In this document: one piece after another, positions 46,244-58,500 of the stretch | Numbering within the stretch: the first letter of the stretch is position 1 | Layout of the letters: every line of letters begins with the position of its first letter | Assembly: GCA_037074705.1 (NCBI GenBank) | Contig: CM073592.1 | Location: forward strand, 28,554,629 to 28,618,628 | DNA length: 64,000 nt | Direction: 5' to 3' | DNA from: Zhengitettix transpicula | Lineage: Eukaryota > Arthropoda > Insecta > Orthoptera > Tetrigidae | Notes under the pieces: generated by a model | Told to the model about the DNA's origin: nothing | The model's database searches: none | Seen by the model: only the letters and a program-made list of their open reading frames with translations | Translations under genes and position numbers: made by a program

Positions 46244-46250
46244 CAATATG
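45960..46250. repeat. Repeat fragment ending in a long (AT)n tract
   Basis: The part around 46030-46120 (AATTTGAAGAACTTCCTC, then ATGGCGAC, then CCCTTTCCTTTCCATAC) reappears at about 61610-61690 (AATTTGAAGAACTTCCTCTC, then CCCTCTTTCCTTTCCATAC). Both copies are followed by AT-rich or (AT)n DNA, so the family seems to end in a variable AT microsatellite. The (AT)n tract here is at 46165-46241 and exceeds 35 units. Confidence 0.6.
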
Positions 46251-47700
46251 TTTGGGAATATCTTTAACGCGTCACCTCTTTGTAATGGTTGTTGTTTCAA
46301 ATTTCCATGCGTTCGTGACAATTGGGTTTATGTTGATATTTGTTGTTATAGTTGACAAAGAATGATACGATTTAATTCGTTCTTTTAAATAAAGAAAACG
46401 AATTCTTGCGATTATTACTAAACGCTTTAATGATGTCACCGTATTATCAACTTGAGATCCTTGATTTTGAATTGTTTCATTACTTGAATTGGAGGTACAA
46501 CCTTCGGTTAGAATATTCATAGAAATACCAAATATCGGCTTTATTAGAGCTGATAGAGCAATATTTTTGAAGGCTAACACGGATTTTCAATGGTAAGTAG
46601 ACTTTACAGTATTTATGTAACCCATAATCACTAATGTCATCTAAATTTTAAATAAAATTCAAAGTTCTTTAAAATCTTTTTTTTTTATCAATTTTAGTAT
46701 ATTTTGCTGTTTTTATTAATTGCAACCCGGAAAAAGTGTAAATTATTCTTTTTAAATTAGCCGAGTAAAAAGTAATACTTTCTTTACATTGTAAGGCGTC
46801 AAGAATGGCTATGTCATGTATTTTTGTAAGTAAAGATTGTGTGATATTGTTGTCTCATGTCTTGCAGACAATTATTCTGTTGTAAACGTGGCTGTTCTAT
46901 GAATGGTTGTGAGTAATTTTTAAATTACTAAGCGAATGCATTCCAGTATGAAAAATTCACTTATAAATACAAAACATTTTTCTGTTGTAGAAACTTTTCT
47001 CCGATTTCCACCTGGATATTTTACATCAGAATAATTTATTCATTCTACAATTCAAGTAATAGGTTGTGTTTGCTGTCTTATACAATGTGTCAAAAAATCG
47101 ACAATTTATATTAATATATAAGCAGTTTTGAAGTTTACTTATAATTACGAAACACATGGTTATAATATATTTTGTCAGGTTTATAATATTATTGAGATTT
47201 GCGCAAAATACCCGTCTGTTTCGTGTAGTACTGATATTTATGATAATTTCTTTGTTATTTGTTTTGTAACGACAGTATTTCTACAAACTTCCAAATACTG
47301 TAAAAAAATCAGTCAAGAAATGTGTTAATCAAGTTATTATTTTTAAAAGCTGGTGTCCCAAATCCTTCATTTGGATTATAAGTTAATCCTTTATTAATTT
47401 TTTTGTAACTCAAGTTTTTTCTACTGTAGAAGTAGTAGTTAGGAGTAACTCTTAAAAAATAAATCCAACTTATGTGGCAACTAAATATATTTATTGTTTT
47501 TTGCATTTGTTATCTATATGTATTTATTTCAATTCATGTAGTAAAATTTTGCACTGGTGGCATTAACAATAGGATCCTGGTTATATTGCTTATACCGCTG
47601 CTCTATTAAATATATGTGTTTCTATACCGTTCCTATCTTTTCAGTTAACTTTAATTTGTATACCAGTCCAATGTTTACTTGCCTTTTTATAAATACTTTT
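46251..47700. other. Upstream region of the TDRD5-like gene
   Basis: AT-rich sequence that should contain the promoter and a 5' untranslated exon of the next gene, because the first coding exon appears to start at a splice acceptor (ATTGCAG, ending 47707). The untranslated exon itself could not be located. Confidence 0.4.
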
Positions 47701-47713
47701 ATTGCAGGTTATC

Positions 47714-47902
47714 ATGGCTGATAATGAGAAGATTCAAGAAAAATTTATAATAAAAAGCTTATTGATATCCTCTCCAAATCAGATAACTGTAGATCAGTTA
47801 TTTTCTGATTACGCCAAACAAGAAGGGCATGTCTTTCCTTTCAGGAAATTTGGATTTTCATGCTTTATAGACTTTTTGATAAGTATTCCAGACACTGTTA
47901 CA
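47714..47902 (+). CDS. TDRD5: First coding exon of the TDRD5-like gene, LOTUS domain 1
   Basis: ATG at 47714 gives MADNEKIQEKFIIKSLL and continues into ITVDQLFSDYAKQEGHVFPF, the helix-turn-helix pattern of a LOTUS/OST-HTH domain; the domain ends in the next exon (DTVT|VCTHSPRYVTPV). The exon leaves in phase 0 at ACA|GTAAGT. The ATG lies seven bases after a good acceptor, so translation most likely starts here. Confidence 0.88.
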
Positions 47903-49453
47903 GTAAGTACCCTTCACATAGTTAAGCTCCTAAATTATTCTATTCCTTTATTGTTTAACTAAATTTATGGATAGTTTATATATTTTTCTGTTCTTATTTC
48001 TATTATCTAAGTTATTGCTTTTCATTAAATTTACTGTATTTCAGCTTTACTTGTTTTCTTTAGTTTTTTTCCCCACCTAGTCATCTACCAAAGAACTTGT
48101 AATGTTTATATTATCAATGCCTCATAATTTGGGTGCCAAAGGGTGAGGAATCAAATGATTTGAACTAAATGTTTCTATTTTTATTTGGGAAATTAAATAA
48201 TAAAAGTGGTTTTAATATTGAACTAAAAGTTATTATCTTTCATATAAAGCACAATTTTTTTTTTATTAAAAAACAACATATTTGGGACTTTTCGTTAAAA
48301 CAAGGAAGCAGCTGTAGACAGTAGTTGTGTCCATTACCAAATTTTTACACTAATGAGAAATTCTATGCATGGTCTGGTTACTGCTGGAGTGCAGACTCTA
48401 CTAGATGTGGCCCTGTTGGCATATGGACTTGGCTGTCAAAATATCTTATAACTAGGTTCTACAGCCAAAGATTAGTTTATTTGATGTTTGATTTGAATAG
48501 TATATTAATTTAACTGCTCCCTTAGTCCAAATTTGTTGTTTATAAGCTTACTGACAGTCAATGCTGTGGCTTACCCTTGCACCAGTTTTTTCAAGTGATA
48601 AATAATCCTATTGTTGCGTTGCTTCTTAAGTACCATTAGAAGTATTTTTATTATATTCTAAGAATTTTCCATGCAAGTATTGGATTTTAATACCTTAAAA
48701 TATTTAAATAAATCTGTAAAGTAACCATATTTCATTATTATATGTAATTCTGATCTTATAATTATTTAGTGATCATTTTCTGTGTCTGTTTTGATATGAG
48801 TTCTGTTTATTAATGGTCTATCATTGTTCTTCCTCTTAAATTTGACTTGTCTTTTTTTTAATTACCTTGTTTAAAATATGATTAGCATATTGTAAATTTT
48901 TCTTTTTTTGGTGGAACTAATGTTTGAGCCCAGAATTGTTTTATCTAAACATATTTATTATGTTATTTGAGTTGACTATATCTGAATTATGTTTACTAAT
49001 TGTGTAAACTTTATGAACGTACACATGATTTCAAATAGTTTCAAGAAATTTTTATGAGAGTGAGATTTGAATTTAACAGTTTGATTCCTTCTGTACTTAA
49101 TAAAATTTAACTTCATATATCCTTGAAGGGAGACTTAATTTGATATTTATTTACTGCACTAGGTATGTACCCATAGCCCCAGATATGTGACACCAGTTAT
49201 TAATGAAAATGTCAAACACATCAATGATTTAGTCTTAAAACAAAAAATTACTTCTAAAAGGAATGTGTTTAATAAAAGGAAAATGCAAGTTAAAAAGTCT
49301 TGGCGTACTCCTCCATGTCCAGGTATTTTAGGATATATTTTGTAATGCATCATTGGAAATATTATAGACATGTCACTGAAATTAAATATATCTATTCATT
49401 ATATAGCATAAAGTAGGATTTAACTATGTAATTGTGTACATATAATAATTATA

Positions 49454-49506
<53 letters not shown>

Positions 49507-52500
49507 TATTTATATATACTTTATTTTTTTACTCGATATTTTTGGATGTTCATTATTCAAAGGAATAATAGTAGTTGACTTGAACTGACCTGATTCTGTT
49601 ATATTGAATAAATATCAATTGTAAATAATTTTAACAGTTCCATTGACTGGAATATGTCGCATCCCTAATTGGAATACTGAGACATCCAGAACCTTCAATG
49701 CTACACAGTCTCCATATAAACCGTTTCCAATCAATGAATATAATCCGATTGGTATGCAATCATTGGATTCGCAAGCTCCAGATAAAAGTTTAACAGGCAA
49801 GAAAAAAGTTTTTATTTTATTTTAAATTTTTTCATTGAATGTACATTTTAATTGACGTGACAGATGGTAGGTGAATAATAATGAGTCAAATAATAGATGA
49901 CATGAACTTGCTCGATTATTATATTTCAATTTTACAGAATAATAATTATTCTTCAATTACTTTAACAGTACCTTTCCCTGACATAAGTCACCTCCCCAAT
50001 TGGAAAATACAGACTTCCAGAACCTCTAATGCTACACAGTCTCAATATAAACAGTTTCCAGTTAATGAATATAATCAGATTGGTATACAATCATTGGATT
50101 CACAAGCTCCAGATAGAAGTTTAGTAGGCAAGTAAAAAATTTTTTAAAAATATTGTTCAATGAATGTACATTTTAATTGATATGATAAATGGTATGTGAA
50201 TAATATATAGTAATAGTAGTTGACATGATTTTTTAAAATTGTGTTATATTGAAAATTTGATTTAATAACAATTATTCTTCAATTACTTCAGTTCCTTTGA
50301 CTGAAATGAGTCGTGTCCCTAATGGGGCAACCGAGACTTCCAGAACCTCCAATGCTAAACATTCTCCATATAAACAGTTTCCAGTTAATGAATATAATCA
50401 GATTGGTATGCAATCATTGGATTCACAAGCTCCAGATAAAAGTTTAACAGGCAAGAATAAAGCTTTTTTAAAAATTTGTTCATTAAATACATTTCAATTG
50501 ATGTATGTAATGGCAGTTAAATAATTAACTGAAATAATCATTAATTTTAACCACTATTAAAATATTCTTTGTATGTTTTTACTTTAATAAACATTTCCAT
50601 GTTGGTGTTTTTAGGTTAATGATTTCAATTTCCAATAAGATTGGTAATACTTGATAAAAATTGCAACATTTTGCTAGTTTGATATGGCCATTACTTTGAA
50701 TTTTGCACTTCTTTCCCTTTTCTGTTTAAAATTTATATGTATATGTGGTAACAGGACAGTCATTCATACCTTAATAGTGAACTTAATTTTCACAGTTTGT
50801 GACAATTCCACCAATATTTCACGTTGAATTTTATTTTTCAGTTATGCAATACAACACTCTCCCTTGATTATACTTTATATTTATACAACTTGAATATGAG
50901 ACAAATAATTAATGGATTACCCAAAATTGTGAATCTGTCACTATGTCAGATAGGAAATCATTCTTATTTTTGGAGCTGTCTACCTTCCTTTCTCAGGAGA
51001 TAGAAGATTCCACCACATGCTAACATGTTCAACTAACCCAGAACCATTAAACTCAACAGTTCCTTGCCTTTACATATTTAAGGACCTTCCAAACTAACTG
51101 TTAGCAACCTTCACTTTTTAGTCTCCCTGCCCAAAGAACTGAACTTAGCTCTTGGCAAACACATAGACCTCTGTAATATCCAAAATAATAGTGAAATTCT
51201 GCTTCTTTTGTCTGATGAGCTCCTCCACTGTTGTCATAGGCCTCCTCCATCAGTAGTTAGAAAATTATCTCAATCTTAGAATAGGAAAGTGAATTTGCTA
51301 TATGATATAATTAAGATTAGAATATTTGTTTCTAATTTTTTCTTCAGATCAGAAGTATCCAACCAGTTGTGAAGGATCTACAATTCCTTTAAAATCTGAG
51401 CAGCATAGTTCCCATATTCAAGAACTTTTGAGTCAGTTAGATTCAGTAGAATGTACTTCTTTACAGAATAAGAGACATTTAATTAACACAATGCATACAA
51501 AGATTCTGCTTGAGAAAAGTGATGGAACATACGGTTCTGTAAAAGGAGATGCATCGGAAAATGTTGATGTTGGTAGTAGTAGTAGTGGTGTCAGCTCAGG
51601 TAGTTCTACCCCTTGTAGAATGTTCAGTGAGAGGGCTTTAAGTAATATGAAAACACTCATAAAACAAAATCCTCAAGGTATTTGGTGCTCAGAATTTCCT
51701 GATGTATATAAGGTAAATAATATTGAGAAGTTCTCTGATGAAATTATTATTGTTGGTATTTCATTTAAACATGTAATATAATAACATAGTATGTTGTATA
51801 TATTTTGTGTTTTTTAATGTTACATATCACCCAGATATAGTAGTTTGAACTTATTTAAAAATTGTTTCCAATCACACAGCATTTAGATCATTATTTTATT
51901 TAAACTGTTTCCTAAAATAATTCCCTAATCACAATAATTATAATTAAAAATTTATGTATGTTTTGAAAATTAATAGTAAGGAAACGTATGGTATTTATAT
52001 CATCACTTTTTTTGTGGCAACTCACCTTTAATAGCATAGGAAGGTGGTATGTGGAAGGGTATAGGAAGGTAGCCAAGGGTTAACTAGGGCCTCTGGGCTA
52101 TAGATTAAGGATCCTACCCAGCATTCGCCTAAAAGTAATGGAGGGAAAACCCTAGTAAAACCTGCATCAGGTAGGTCGGACATTGGGTACTTGTCCCACA
52201 CCCTTCCGATGAAGGGAGAAGAGTTTGCTGTGGGGACACAGCATTTCCTTTTTCGTACATCGACCAGTTTAGGAGGCAGCTGGGTATAGGAAGGTAGCCA
52301 AGGGTTAACTAGGGCCTCTGGGCTATAGATTAAGGATCCTACCCAGCATTCGCCTAAAAGTAATGGAGGGAAAACCCTAGTAAAACCTGCATCAGGTAGG
52401 TCGGACATTGGGTACTTGTCCCACACCCTTCCGATGAAGGGAGAAGAGTTTGCTGTGGGGACACAGCATTTCCTTTTCCGTACATCGACCAGTTTAGGAG

Positions 52501-55500
52501 GCAGCTGGCTGACTGTTCCAATGGGAACAGAAAACCTTACCGTATGCCCAAGGTCTGTAACCCTGGAACATACACCTCTCAAAACAGGCCGAGATGCCTC
52601 GGCATGTGAGAACCTTAGTTCAAAAACGGAAAAAGGAAAAGGCTTCCCCAAAGGTAGCCCCTTCGTGTCTCTCCTACAAGGTTCTGCCTGCGAGAGAAAA
52701 TCCTGTTTTTTTTTTTAAGGCAACAGGCTACATGAGGTAATCCACTTTGGGCAACTCCCCTTTAATAGGAAGGGATTTGAAAGGGGGGATGCAGAAGGGT
52801 AGAGGAAGGTTGCCAAGGGTTAACTAGGGCCGACTGTATTTCACTATTTATCTTAATAAAATATATATTAAAACAGTGAGAGAGAAATCAATATTTTAGA
52901 AGTATTTCATCACCAAGCTTTGAATTGATTATTTTAAATGCTTTAACTAGTGTTCTAGTTGAGTTAAATATATATTTTTGTTATTGTTCTTTTATGCGAC
53001 TTGAGTTTTATAAGATTATTCTATCTGGCAGTTATTTGTGTGTAATAACACCCTGTATAATTAAGCAATTGTAATTCTTGTTTTGTTCAAAGGATTATTT
53101 TGGAGTGATGCTAGAATATCGATTGTATGGATATGTCAGTATGATTGCAGTTGCTTCTGCATATCCTGATATTTTCCACTGTGTGCGACGGAATAGTTCT
53201 GACTTTCTATTATTTGATGCTCAGCTACCAGTACCAGAACATTACACCAGAAATCTTAATTTTGGTTAGTATATTTTGATTTTAATATTACTTTAATTAA
53301 ATTACATGTCTCCTTTATATGAAATGGTAATTAGATTGTTATAATATTCTTTTGTCTTTCAAAGTTTAGTTTAAAATTAGGCCTTGTTGCCATTGTAAAA
53401 AAGGTTGTCTATATGAAGTTAGAAAATATTAATTAACCTTCTTCCTTTATCATTGATTGGTCACTTAATAGTTTTTTTCCTTCCATCCTTCTTTCTATTT
53501 TGCTTTACAACTTTTCAATTATTCCTTCATCTCATTATTGTTATGCCATATCCTGCATTTTATGATTAACAATTGATGATAATGAGAAGTTTATGATTAC
53601 AGATTCATACTGTCCTGTTATTACTAGTTTATTTCGATATAACTTACAAAGGATACTTTTAAACTTTCCTAATGGTTTGAAGAGCTCAAAGTTATGGGAA
53701 ACATACAATGTATGTACTTGGTTTTATTATTATTGTGTATTCACACATACAGTATGTATAAAATCAATGTGTTTGTAATCAACATGAATATTTTCAGAAA
53801 TATTTTGATCAAAACATTACTGCCTACAATTTTGGGTTTCCAAATACAGAAAATTTATTAAAGAAGTTACAGAAAGAGGAAGCAATCAATTTGCGACAGG
53901 TTGGAGAAGACATGATGATATATCCGCATACTAGCTATTTAACTAAATATGAGCCAGCTCTACCACTCTCACCTTTATCTGATTTTAATATAATGACTGT
54001 AAGTATTTCATTAATTGTTTTTAATATGTCATTATTTTATATGGTCTTTCATGTGTCTGCAAGATATTATTTATTGTCTTGATATTTCGGCACAATATTT
54101 TTACTTCGTAATAAAACAAAATATAACAAAAATGTTATTTCTTTAAGTAATTATTTTAAAGTTAATTATATTTGATTTTAAATGACAAATTGTGTTTTTG
54201 TTGTTACTATATAACTGTCATTACACTTGTCTGCAACAGACATATTAATCGTCATACATTTAAATATTGAATATATTTATTATAATCAAATTTTACATAC
54301 ACAATCCAAAATATCATAATTTTTCATGTACAATCTGGATGAAATTCACCAAACATTATAAACTGGGATAACCTTTGGTGTACACTCTGAAAAACATGAT
54401 TTTTGTATATATATATGGAAAATTATTCTACTGAGAATAATCATAATGGCTCTAGCATGGATGTAATCCCAGCCAGAGGTCAAAGCACTTGGCTCATTGT
54501 TAGACCCATGCTATTGTTGCTTTGTCAGTCTTGATCTAACAGTAATTTTAAAAATTTGGTAGCAGGAGGAGACCGTTTTGCTTCAATCATTATATCCATA
54601 TGAAACAGTAGATTGGACTCATACTATTCCTCGGCAAAAGTGGTTGTTGGAGCAGACTCACGTTCCAGTTTTGGTATCTGAAGTGTGTACTCCATCAAAA
54701 TTTTATCTTCTTTTGGAAGGAAACCAGTATTACTCTGCACTTGATTCTCTTATGGCTGAAATTCAGTGAGTATATTTGCCATGTTTTTTTTTGCTTTTCA
54801 TGTGTGTTTAATCATTTTGGTCAAATAGTTCGTATCTTGTTTGTCTCAAGGGAATTTTATGTAATTGAAGGAGATAAATATATAATGCCAAAACCTACTA
54901 TTATAGAAGGCCATTTCTGTGTTTGCCCTTACAATGATGAATGGCATAGAGCTCGTATTCGTAAAACGCGACCTGGGAAACAAAAAGTAGAGGTATATTT
55001 TACTTTATTTCATATATTTGTCAGATGCTACAGAAACAGACTATCATTTACTGTTAAAATATTAATGGATTTGGATAGGAAAGAGAGACATTAGTTAATT
55101 GGATAGTAAGAAAAGATATGGGAGAAAGGTAGGAATATGCTTTAAAGAAAGCAAGCATATGCTTGGGCATAGAAACATGCTCCAAGGAAAGCATATGTTC
55201 ATGGCACGGAGAGGAAAGACTGAAAATATTTGAGATGTGTGTATTTCAGATAAGCCATTGATTGATAATGTCTCACTTTCCTGTCCATATACATTGTACC
55301 ATTTGAATTTTAAATTATGGGATTAAATAAGCTCTACTGCCTGTGTAATTCTGTTAAAATTATGTATGCCTGAAATAATTTTTTTTTTTAAATTATAAAT
55401 TTGCAGGTATTCTACATAGATTTTGGAACCATTGGTGAGGTAGAAATTGATCTGTTAAGATTTATGCATTATGATTTTGCAAAGTTACCAATTCAAGCCA

Positions 55501-58500
55501 TAAGAGCATCTCTTGCAAATATTAAGCCTTACCAGGGCAAAAATTGGAATATAGAAGCCAATAAATTATTCCTGGATTTGGTTTTTGGAAAAACTTTGAT
55601 TGCAGAGCTAGAGAAGATTTTGGAGGTAAAAACAGAAATATTTCATTCGAGGAGCAAAATAATTCTGAATATTGACATTTGATGATTAATTTTTCAAAGA
55701 AGATACTAAAGTGGATATTTATCAGCAAATATGGGATATTAAATCTGTGTGTTTTTAGTTTGTTTCAAGAATGTTATGAATACAATTCTTTGGGACTTTA
55801 TGTTGTAGAACGATCTTTTAAATAAATTAAATGAGGATTTCAGCACAGGTGGACTCGTAGTTCCTGAATGAAATTCCTATAAATAGAATTTTTATCCATA
55901 TATTTTGAAGGAACGTAAACTCAGAGTTGAGTAAATTCTTAATTATCCAATCAAGGTGTGCCACAGGGAAGCGTTATAGGACCTTTGATGTTTTTAGCAC
56001 ACATTTACGATTTGCCAACCAGTATCGGATCTAATATAAAACTCTTTGCAGACGACTACATTATCTATAGGGAAATCAAACAGCCAGACAATGTTGTTGT
56101 TCTTCAATTGGATTTAGACAATATATTTAACTGGTCTTTGCATAATAATATGAAATTAAATGCATCCAAAAACAAAACTATTAGCTTTAATAAACATAAA
56201 AATGTTGAGGGTGCAATTTACAAATTAGGGAATGAATTAATAGAAATATGAAATAGCTGCAAGTATAGATTTAAATATGTAAAGCAGTGGGAGTGAAGTG
56301 CAAAGAATTTTTAAAACTATTTTTTCATCCTCTTTTCTATATTTATTTTATGCCTATGTAGTGTTAATTATATGTATTTGTTTTTTCTTCTTAATATTGC
56401 CACCAGGTCTTGCCCAATGCAATTAAATAAATCTATCTATGATATTTCACAAAGTGTGATTCTACTTATCCATTGATTTAATTATTTTTATCAATTTTTT
56501 CTGTGGTTATAAAAGTATGTGGAATTGATCCTATACATTTCGTGCATTGAGTTCAATTGATTTCAAAATTATTGTTTGTAGAATGGCACTGTGTCTGTAT
56601 CGGATCTAATATAAAACTCTTTGCAGACGACTACATTATCTATAGGGAAATCAAACAGCCAGACAATGTTGTTGTTCTTCAATTGGATTTAGACAATATA
56701 TTTAACTGGTCTTTGCATAATAATATGAAATTAAATGCATCCAAAAACAAAACTATTAGCTTTAATAAACATAAAAATGTTGAGGGTGCAATTTACAAAT
56801 TAGGGAATGAATTAATAGAAATATGAAATAGCTGCAAGTATAGATTTAAATATGTAAAGCAGTGGGAGTGAAGTGCAAAGAATTTTTAAAACTATTTTTT
56901 CATCCTCTTTTCTATATTTATTTTATGCCTATGTAGTGTTAATTATATGTATTTGTTTTTTCTTCTTAATATTGCCACCAGGTCTTGCCCAATGCAATTA
57001 AATAAATCTATCTATGATATTTCACAAAGTGTGATTCTACTTATCCATTGATTTAATTATTTTTATCAATTTTTTCTGTGGTTATAAAAGTATGTGGAAT
57101 TGATCCTATACATTTCGTGCATTGAGTTCAATTGATTTCAAAATTATTGTTTGTAGAATGGCACTGTGTCTGTATCGGATCTAATATAAAACTCTTTGCA
57201 GACGACTACATTATCTATAGGGAAATCAAACAGCCAGACAATGTTGTTGTTCTTCAATTGGATTTAGACAATATATTTAACTGGTCTTTGCATAATAATA
57301 TGAAATTAAATGCATCCAAAAACAAAACTATTAGCTTTAATAAACATAAAAATGTTGAGGGTGCAATTTACAAATTAGGGAATGAATTAATAGAAATATG
57401 AAATAGCTGCAAGTATTTGGGAGTAATATTTAGCAAAGATTTATCATGGGGGAAACCTGTAAATTCAGAGACCAATAAAGAATTGAGAGCACTAAACTTT
57501 ATAAAGAGAGATTTTATATAAAACACTATGGTTGTTGCTTACAAAACTTCAGTGCGACCCATCCTAGAGTATGGAGCAGCTTGTTGAGATCCATATAGGA
57601 TTAAACACTCAGGCACTAGATAAAATTCAAAAATATGCATTAAAATTATTTGGTCAACTAACGGGAAATAATTTAGAGTCTTTGGCAAATAGAAGGAAAT
57701 GGGTTAGACTTTGGGCATTATTTAGGGCACATAAAAATGAGCCAGCTGGGAGAAAATTTTAACAGTTCGCTTTTAACTCCTTCTTTCATTTCTAAAGGGG
57801 ATCATTCGGGAAAGATTAGGGAGAGGAATCAGTGAACTGATATAGGGAAATATTTATTTCTAAATAGAACTATTTGGGATTGGAGTAGCCTGTCTGCAAC
57901 TGTGCTAGCCAACAAAGTACAATTAAAGAGAAGATCAATCTCATATGATGGGTTAAATGTAAGATTAAGAAGAATTATATAAAAGAAATACAAGTTATAT
58001 TTAAAATAATACTCAATAAGGGTATGGTTTTTTAGATTTAAATATGTAAAGCAGTGGGAGTGAAGTGCAAAGAATTTTTAAAACTATTTTTTCATCTTCT
58101 TTTCTATATTTATTTTATGCCTATGTAGTGTTAATTATATGTATTTGTTTTTTCTTCTTAATATTGCCACCAGGTCTTGCCCAATGCAATTAAATAAATC
58201 TATCTATGATATTTCACAAAGTGTGATTCTACTTATCCATTGATTTAATTATTTTTATCAATTTTTTCTGTGGTTATAAAAGTATGTGGAATTGATCCTA
58301 TACATTTCGTGCATTGAGTTCAATTGATTTCAAAATTATTGTTTGTAGAATGGCACTGTGTCTGTTGCATTAGTGGATACTACTGGAGATGATGATATTC
58401 ACATTAATGATATGCTTGTAGCCGAAGGTTATGCGGAATTTGAGAGAGTAAGTTATCTACAGCTAATTTATTTATCCTTTATTATTACGTAATATTGGCT

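Noticed and set aside
46138..46365. 75-codon frame rich in Tyr-Ile
   Set aside because: Produced by translation of the (AT)n microsatellite.
52028..52651. 207-codon minus-strand open frame with an internal 75-residue repeat
   Set aside because: It lies wholly inside an antisense retroposon copy with a 225-bp tandem duplication; the same family shows short frames on both strands in every copy.
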